Shown here: piece by piece, positions 58,606-64,000 of the stretch
Layout: each line of letters opens with the position of its first letter
Numbering within the stretch: the stretch's first letter is position 1
DNA from: an uncultured Pseudomonadales bacterium
GTDB taxonomy: Bacteria; Pseudomonadota; Gammaproteobacteria; Pseudomonadales; Azotimanducaceae
DNA: 64,000 bases
Direction of reading: 5' to 3'
NCBI GenBank assembly: GCA_958296165.1
Contig: OY282447.1
Coordinates: 2,108,001 to 2,172,000 of the forward strand
Translations under genes and position numbers: made by a program
The notes under the pieces: generated by a model
Databases searched by the model: none
What the model saw: the letters and a program-made list of their open reading frames with translations, nothing else
Told to the model about the DNA's origin: nothing

Positions 58606-59147
58606 GGCGATTCCTGCGCTGCGCCCGCCTCAGCCTTGATGACGCCACAGCCGATCCGACCGCCGGCGCCGCCGATGGGCTGCGTCAAGTGATCGTCCGG
58701 GTTCGCATGGATGATGACTGTCGAACCGTCGGCGTCCAGCAGCGCTGGCCTGTCGCCGCCTGCCGCGACGCTAACGCGGGAGGTGTAGAACTCGGCCGTT
58801 GCGGTACCGTCTGCGGCGACATGGAGATTCGGCAGATCCCCTGCGTCCGGGCCGTTCGGATTGCGCAGGCCGTGTTCAACTCCTTCGGGATTAACGTGGC
58901 CTTTGGCCGCCGTGAAGTCCGGTGCGCAGCTGCCGGTGCCATGCAGATGGATGCCGTGTGTACCCGGCGGCAGGCCGGCCACTTCGACCAGCAGGATGAC
59001 GCCGTGCGGCGCCTGCTCGAAGCTCGCCTTGCCGATCGGCTCTCCGGCCGCGTTGACCAGTTCGGCGACGGCCTTCTCCGCCGCGCCGGCGCAGCATGCC
59101 GGCGCCGCCAGCACGGCCAGCAATGCGGTCTTGATCGTATGCCGCAT
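58602..59147 (-). CDS. sodC: Cu/Zn superoxide dismutase
   Basis: 181 residues with a signal peptide (MRHTIKTALLAVLAAPACCAGA), preceded by GGGAG on this strand. GIHLHGTGSC, GDLPNLHVAADG, STVIIHANPDDH and GGRIGCGVI give the Cu and Zn ligands and the disulfide cysteines of periplasmic SODs. It removes superoxide in the periplasm. First gene of an operon with the acetyltransferase and phosphoesterase. Confidence 0.9.
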   Translation of the reverse strand: MRHTIKTALLAVLAAPACCAGAAEKAVAELVNAAGEPIGKASFEQAPHGVILLVEVAGLPPGTHGIHLHGTGSCAPDFTAAKGHVNPEGVEHGLRNPNGPDAGDLPNLHVAADGTATAEFYTSRVSVAAGGDRPALLDADGSTVIIHANPDDHLTQPIGGAGGRIGCGVIKAEAGAAQESP

Positions 59148-59218
59148 ATGTACTCCCGAATGCCCAATTTGCAGAGCGCCAATCCTAACGCGAAGTGGCG
59201 CAGCGGTATGCGGCGCAT

Positions 59219-59240
59219 GTTGACTGTGTTGACTGTCAAC
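59219..59240. promoter_or_regulatory. Candidate operator upstream of sodC
   Basis: GTTGACTGT is tandemly repeated at 59219-59227 and 59228-59236; the second copy forms a perfect palindrome GTTGACTGTCAAC (59228-59240). It lies about 70-90 bp upstream of the sodC start. Confidence 0.4.
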
Positions 59241-59359
59241 GCAAAGCAGAAAACGTCCCGCTTGCCGGCGAGCGCAGCCGATGAAGCGCCCGCGTGAGCC
59301 GAGCCGTCGAGTCCGTCCGAGCAGCGTTTGCGCTAACGTAGATGCGAACGATTGAGCCC

Positions 59360-62300
59360 TTAATGCGAGGGCGGTGCCGGTGCAATCGGTGAAGTGGATA
59401 GATTGGACAACTGGCCGTCCGAGCTGTGCAGCAGGTTCATCACTTGGATGGGCGCGTCGGAGGCAACTGTCAGCCGCCATCTGCCGTGGCCGTCGCCGAA
59501 GCGGCCGGCGAGACGCGCGCTGCCCTCTTCGAGTTGCTGCGCCGTGATTGTGCGGGATTCTTGCGCGGGCAGCGTGAGCGAAACCGAGCCCTCCGGCGCG
59601 GGGCGACCGAGATCGTCCATGCCGGTGATGGTGATGTCGGCGTCTTCCGTACCCGGATTGACGAGCCGCAACTCGCTCTCTTGATCGCGATTGCTGGCGG
59701 GATTGAAGATCGCCACGCGGTGCTCTTCTTTCGCTCGCGGCGCGTCCCCCGCCCGCGGCGCGATGTCGTGCATGGCGGAGAGGCGCCCATTGGGGCCGCG
59801 CACATAGGCTAGGGTCTCGATGTCGAGATGGGTGGCGAAGTCCAACCTCCAGTCGCTAGCACCGCTGCCGGTCATGCCAGACAACCCCTTGGCCGCATTG
59901 CCCTGTTCCAAATCCGCCGAGTTGAAGTGCGCCGTGCGTTTCGGGCCCAGCCTCAACGCGAGCGGGCCGAAGCGCCGCCCGGCGTCGTCGGTGGCATGCA
60001 TGGTCACCTCGCCGGCTACCTCGGCTGCATTGACGATGCGCACGAATCCCTGCGTTGGGCCGCGATGGCCGGAGAGAAAGAGCGGCAGCGCGTCGTCCGT
60101 CGCCGGGCGCGTGGAGATGTTCGTCAATCCGCCATCGGAACTGTCGATCAAGTTCATCACGACGATGGAGCGGTTCGCCGCAACAGACAAGCGCCACTTA
60201 CCGGCGCCATCGCCGAGACGACCGCGCAACGCCGCGTCGCCGGCCTCCAACTGCTGCGCTGTGACCGAGTGCGCGGTGCCGCTTGGAATGGTCAATGCCA
60301 CTGTGCCTCCCGGAGCTTCCGCGCCGAGGTCGTCGACCGCGGCAATGGTCACTTCCGCGTCATCGGGGCCGGAATTGATCAATCGGAGCAGGCTCGCCCG
60401 CTGGCGATTGCTGGCTGGGTTGAATAGGGGCACGTTGTGGCGGGAGTTCGTTGCCGGCACGGTGTCGTGCATGCTGGCGAGGTAGCCGTCTTCGGTGCGC
60501 ACGAAGGCGAGCGGCTCGATGTCTAGAGCCGTGCTTAGCTGCAAGCGCCAATCGCCCTCGCCTAGCCCCACACCGGCAGACAAGCCATTGGCGGGATTGC
60601 CGGCCTCCAGGTCGTCAGAGTCGAAATGCACCGCTTGACCGGCGCCGACGGCCAGCGCGATCGGCCCGCGCATCTCGCCGGAGTCGTCAATCGCGCGGAT
60701 GCTCACGGTTCCCGGCGCGCTGGAACGGTTGACGATGCGTACCAGACTCTGTCGCCGCGGCGCCTGCCGGGCCGAGAGGACCAGCGGCACCACGTGGTTG
60801 TTGGCCAGCGTGGTGGTCGATGCGAAGGTCACCTTTAGGGAGTAGTGGCCGGTGCTGTCGCGCCAACCGCTCACCGTGACGAAGTAGGTGCCGGCGTACA
60901 CCCATCTGTCGACTCGAAAGTTCAGCAGCGCGCCGCTGTTGTCGTCCTCCGCCAACGCAGTGCCGTCTGCGGACGCAAGCAGCCCGACGGTGTCGGTGTC
61001 GCCCGTGGTTTCGACGCGCAGAACGCCATCCTCCGGCACGTCGATGCGGAAGATGTCGGCATCGTCTACGTCGTCCAACTCTCCGGCGGTGGTGGAACGC
61101 GGGGCCACGATGCTCGCTGCGCTCGGCGTGTCGCCGTGGTCGTCAGGGGGGGCCGGCTCTAGGGAAACCTCCAAGGCATAGCCGCCTGTCGTTTCGTCGT
61201 CCCCGCCACGCACCTGCACGGAGTAACGGCCAGCGGATACCGCCGTTTCGATCTTGAAGTTGCCGCCTTGGCCGCTGTCGTCGTCCTCTTCCGGCGGCCA
61301 GGTTAGCGAGCCGCGGGTGTCCGTAGGGCCGTTCGTTTGCACGCGCAACGTGCCGGCGTGAGGCAGCTCGAAGCGAAAGAAGTCTACGTCGTTCGCTTCT
61401 TCGAGTTCGCCGGCGGTGGTGGAAGGCACGAGTACGGCTGTCGCTCTGGCGCGCGTGTCGCCGTGGTCGTCCCCTGCCAGCGCCTTGGGCGTAAACGAGA
61501 CGCCCAACGTGTAGCCTAGGTCCAGTAGTCCTAGAGTCGCTCCTAGAGATTCTGAGAAGAACGCGTCCCGCACGGCGAGGAAATAGACGCCAGCGGGCAG
61601 TTTCGCCGCCTCGATGTGCCCTTCGTTGTTGGATGTCGCAATAACGCGGCCCTCTTGCACCAGGCTGCCGAACACATGCAAAAAATCCGGACCTGCCGAG
61701 AGCTTAGCGGCCAGCGTTCCGGCTTCGGCCAACGTCACGCGGAAGTAGTCCACGTCGAATTGCGCATCGATCTGGCCCTCGCTGGAGGAGGGCAAAGCGA
61801 TGGCGGTGGCGTCGTCCGCCGTGTCGCCGTGGTCGTCCACGCCGGGCGTAAAGGAAGCCTCAAGCGCGTAGGCGCCTGTCGTTGCGCCTCGGAAGCCGCC
61901 TACTTGCACGATATAGGTGCCGCTGCCCAGGGTTTCCTCGATCAGGAAGTTGCTGTCCGCTCCGCCATCGTCGTTGCCGAACAGTTCGTCGTAGTCGCGG
62001 CCAGACGCACGGAACAGGCGGCCGTATGTGTCCGTGTTGCCGGTAGTCTCCACGCGCACCGTGCCGAGCGTCGTCAGCTCGATGCGAAAGGTGTCCGCAT
62101 CGAGCGCCGTTTCCAGTGTGCCGGGGGTTGTCGACGGCAGCGCTACCATCGTCGCGGTGGCGCGCGAATCGCCGTGGTCGTCATTTCGACCGTCGGGACC
62201 GAACCAAACGTCCAACGTATAGAAGCCCGTCGCGGCGGAGGAGAAGGTGCTCATCGCCGGGCGTGCGGCGAAGCCGCGCACTTCCACGATGTAGGCGCCG

Positions 62301-64000
62301 GCGGGCAGAGCGGTCTCGATGCGGAAGTTCCGATTCCGGCCGCTGTCGTCGTCCTCCAGCACCGCCCGACCGTCCAACCAGGCGAGCTTGCCGTGGGTGT
62401 CCACGTCGCCGTTGGTTTCAACGCGCAGCACAGCCGCCTCGGCCAAGTCGATGCGGAAGTAGTCCACGTCGTCCACGCCCAGCAGGCCCTCTGTGGAAGA
62501 CGGCGTCGCCACCCGGGTGGCATCTCCCGCCGCGTCGCCATGATCGTCATTGCGCAGCCAGTCCAGAGACACGTTTAGGCGGTACGAGCCTTGTGCGCCG
62601 GCGGTGCCGCGCACTGCCACGAAGTAGACGCCGGCTTTCACTTGTCTTTCGATCAGGAAGTTGGCGTCTTCGCCGCCGTTGTCATCGCGAGACCTGAACG
62701 GGGTGTCGCTCTCGCCGCCGGTTAGCTCGCCGTGTGTGTCCGTTGTGCCCGTGGTCTCCACCCGCAACGTGCCAGTGCGGGGCACGTCGATGCGGAAGTA
62801 GTCCACATCTTCCCGCTCCAGCAATCCTCGCGTAGTGGATCGAACCAGAACCGGCGTGGCGCCGCTTGCGGTGTCGCCGTGGTCGGTGGCGCCGCCGCGG
62901 TCGCCTAGGCTGGCGCGGAAGTTGGCCACCACGTGGCGCGCCTTGTTGAGGCTGGCCACGGCGTTGGCCGGGCCTCGTCCATCGGTAAATGTGCTGTTCT
63001 CCGCTACGCCCAGCGGATCGCCGTCGGTGGCGGGATAGCGTTGGTTCGGGTTGGAGAAGTACGGAATGCGCACGGCCAGACGATGTCCACCGTGTCCGCA
63101 CTGGCTTGAGTACGCCATGATCGTTCCCCAGCACGAATCGCGCGGCGCCCCTGGATCGAAGGCGCGTTGGTTGACGTAGCCGTGGCTGTATGGAAAGACG
63201 CCGCCTACGGGGTTCACATGGCGATCGTGTTGAACCCCCATGTTGTGTCCTATCTCGTGCGCGAGCGTGTTGTAGGCCACGCGTTCCACATGGACGAAGT
63301 TGTAGGCCAAGCTCTCGAAATCCGGCGACAGTTCGTGCATCAGGTTTCCGAAGCCGCCGAAGTACATCTTCATGACGATGCTGACGATGTCCGCGCCGAC
63401 ACGATCGCGAACAGCGGCCAATGCGTCCCACTGCGCCGCGTTTTCCTCCTCCCACGTACGCTGGTCCTCGTCGGAAAGCCCAAACGGCAGCTCGAAGCTG
63501 CTGTCTAGATCCGGGAAGTCCGTTTGCTCTGTGCCGACCAAGCTCAAGCGGAAATCCACGCCGCTGCGTGCGTAGGCGTGGTTGGCGGCTGCAACGCCTA
63601 AGTCGATCAGCGCCTCGATATTGGCTACGCCACCGGCCTGCTTGGCCGCCGCCGCTGTCCAAAGGACGAGAACATCGACCACGGCGCCGTCGTCCGGTAG
63701 CTCGGCTTGCGCGTCCGACCCGCTTCGCGATTGCGATTTCGTCCCGCGCCGGCTGGGCGGGTAAGCGCGCACCAGCGGCGCCGCCAAGGGCGGCAGCGCT
63801 GCCACATCCACTTCTCGAATGACCTGCAAGCCGTTGATCGTGCGGATGTCGTAGAGCGCCGAAGGCGTCCACACGGTGCCGACGACGACATCGCCGTTGA
63901 CCACCAGCGTCGTCGCGCCGTGCCGAACGCCGGCGAGCCGACCCGACAACGAATACCCCGAGGACGTGCGAGCCGTTCGCTCAATCAGCGCATCGAACTC
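59360..64000 (-). CDS. Large secreted metalloprotease with PPC-like repeats and C-terminal modules, partial 5' end
   Basis: At least 1546 residues; the start is beyond the right edge of the window. A propeptide-like part is followed by a reprolysin-like catalytic domain with HEIGHNMGVQHDRH (zinc HExxHxxGxxH, near 63225-63262) and a downstream Met-containing turn (GTIMAYSSQ). Then come six copies of a pre-peptidase C-terminal (PPC)-like repeat, each starting DDHGDT-like and containing D(V/A)DxFRI. Two modules of the kind seen in the 49179-52583 protein end the protein. This is a typical secreted degradative enzyme; the repeats probably aid secretion, folding or substrate binding. Confidence 0.88.
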   Translation of the reverse strand, partial: EFDALIERTARTSSGYSLSGRLAGVRHGATTLVVNGDVVVGTVWTPSALYDIRTINGLQVIREVDVAALPPLAAPLVRAYPPSRRGTKSQSRSGSDAQAELPDDGAVVDVLVLWTAAAAKQAGGVANIEALIDLGVAAANHAYARSGVDFRLSLVGTEQTDFPDLDSSFELPFGLSDEDQRTWEEENAAQWDALAAVRDRVGADIVSIVMKMYFGGFGNLMHELSPDFESLAYNFVHVERVAYNTLAHEIGHNMGVQHDRHVNPVGGVFPYSHGYVNQRAFDPGAPRDSCWGTIMAYSSQCGHGGHRLAVRIPYFSNPNQRYPATDGDPLGVAENSTFTDGRGPANAVASLNKARHVVANFRASLGDRGGATDHGDTASGATPVLVRSTTRGLLEREDVDYFRIDVPRTGTLRVETTGTTDTHGELTGGESDTPFRSRDDNGGEDANFLIERQVKAGVYFVAVRGTAGAQGSYRLNVSLDWLRNDDHGDAAGDATRVATPSSTEGLLGVDDVDYFRIDLAEAAVLRVETNGDVDTHGKLAWLDGRAVLEDDDSGRNRNFRIETALPAGAYIVEVRGFAARPAMSTFSSAATGFYTLDVWFGPDGRNDDHGDSRATATMVALPSTTPGTLETALDADTFRIELTTLGTVRVETTGNTDTYGRLFRASGRDYDELFGNDDGGADSNFLIEETLGSGTYIVQVGGFRGATTGAYALEASFTPGVDDHGDTADDATAIALPSSSEGQIDAQFDVDYFRVTLAEAGTLAAKLSAGPDFLHVFGSLVQEGRVIATSNNEGHIEAAKLPAGVYFLAVRDAFFSESLGATLGLLDLGYTLGVSFTPKALAGDDHGDTRARATAVLVPSTTAGELEEANDVDFFRFELPHAGTLRVQTNGPTDTRGSLTWPPEEDDDSGQGGNFKIETAVSAGRYSVQVRGGDDETTGGYALEVSLEPAPPDDHGDTPSAASIVAPRSTTAGELDDVDDADIFRIDVPEDGVLRVETTGDTDTVGLLASADGTALAEDDNSGALLNFRVDRWVYAGTYFVTVSGWRDSTGHYSLKVTFASTTTLANNHVVPLVLSARQAPRRQSLVRIVNRSSAPGTVSIRAIDDSGEMRGPIALAVGAGQAVHFDSDDLEAGNPANGLSAGVGLGEGDWRLQLSTALDIEPLAFVRTEDGYLASMHDTVPATNSRHNVPLFNPASNRQRASLLRLINSGPDDAEVTIAAVDDLGAEAPGGTVALTIPSGTAHSVTAQQLEAGDAALRGRLGDGAGKWRLSVAANRSIVVMNLIDSSDGGLTNISTRPATDDALPLFLSGHRGPTQGFVRIVNAAEVAGEVTMHATDDAGRRFGPLALRLGPKRTAHFNSADLEQGNAAKGLSGMTGSGASDWRLDFATHLDIETLAYVRGPNGRLSAMHDIAPRAGDAPRAKEEHRVAIFNPASNRDQESELRLVNPGTEDADITITGMDDLGRPAPEGSVSLTLPAQESRTITAQQLEEGSARLAGRFGDGHGRWRLTVASDAPIQVMNLLHSSDGQLSNLSTSPIAPAPPSH
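60780..62900 (-). repeat. Six PPC-like repeats inside the metalloprotease
   Basis: Repeat starts in protein order: DHGDTASGATPVL, DDHGDAAGDATRV, DDHGDSRATATMV, DDHGDTADDATAI, DDHGDTRARATAV and DDHGDTPSAASIV. Each has DxFRI/DYFRV and a GxYxVxVxG strand about 60-90 residues later. The DNA is repetitive only at the protein level. Confidence 0.8.

Noticed and set aside
56651-58648. Single 665-residue minus-strand frame
   Set aside because: Its first two thirds are a shadow of the acetyltransferase gene; only the last part (from 57385) is the real metallophosphoesterase.

Overview
The window looks like chromosomal DNA of an uncultured, high-GC, free-living or host-associated gammaproteobacterium. 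The housekeeping genes (ptsP, homodimeric-type aceE, rsmD, ftsY/ftsE, ribD, arfB) are proteobacterial in type. The accessory content (TonB-dependent receptors, phytanoyl-CoA-dioxygenase and TauD-type oxygenases, luciferase-like flavin enzymes, an orphan solute-binding protein) suits an organism that takes up and oxidises diverse organic compounds. No rRNA, tRNA or CRISPR array was recognised.

Layout. The left edge holds the start of a minus-strand PEP/pyruvate-binding protein (1-497). A 185-bp MITE-like element with perfect 15-bp terminal inverted repeats and a 10-bp target duplication follows (810-994). Next is a plus-strand catabolic row: TonB receptor, two PhyH oxygenases, a Gfo/Idh/MocA oxidoreductase and a phosphotriesterase-like hydrolase (1.1-7.6 kb). 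Then come ptsP and aceE (7.6-12.8 kb); aceE carries an unusual zinc-finger-like tail. After two small genes, a type I-G (formerly I-U) CRISPR effector operon spans 14.0-22.4 kb (cas3, a Fic-domain gene, csx17, csb1, csb2), with no adaptation genes and no array. It is bordered by a complete but decayed 2061-bp ISAs1-type insertion sequence (22553-24613) with a 10-bp target duplication; its transposase has an N-terminal DUF4338 (DruA-like) part.

From 24.7 to 37.2 kb lie a second TonB receptor, a TauD-type oxygenase, ribD, an acetoin-dehydrogenase-like cluster (E1 alpha, E1 beta, AcoX-like, E2), an orphan family-5 solute-binding protein and a NUDIX hydrolase. From 37.5 to 41.6 kb are a Uma2-type nuclease, rsmD, ftsY, ftsE (without ftsX) and a site-2 protease. 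From 41.6 to 49.2 kb are an alkaline-phosphatase-superfamily hydrolase with Thr where sulfatases have Cys/Ser, a PhoX-like protein, a tiny secreted peptide, a GPH-type transporter, two luciferase-like enzymes and a VOC protein.

The right end (49.2-64 kb) has two very large secreted proteins that share the same extracellular repeat module. One joins the modules to a CxxCH haem-like segment and an alpha/beta-hydrolase; the other joins them to a metalloprotease with six PPC-like repeats and runs off the window. Between them are an SRPBCC protein, a membrane protein, an enoyl-CoA hydratase, a third luciferase-like enzyme, a VOC protein, arfB, and a minus-strand operon sodC - Eis-like acetyltransferase - metallophosphoesterase.

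The items most worth a second look are the Fic domain in frame with Cas3, the two ISAs1-like footprints (IS and MITE), the zinc-finger tail on AceE, and the shared module proteins.
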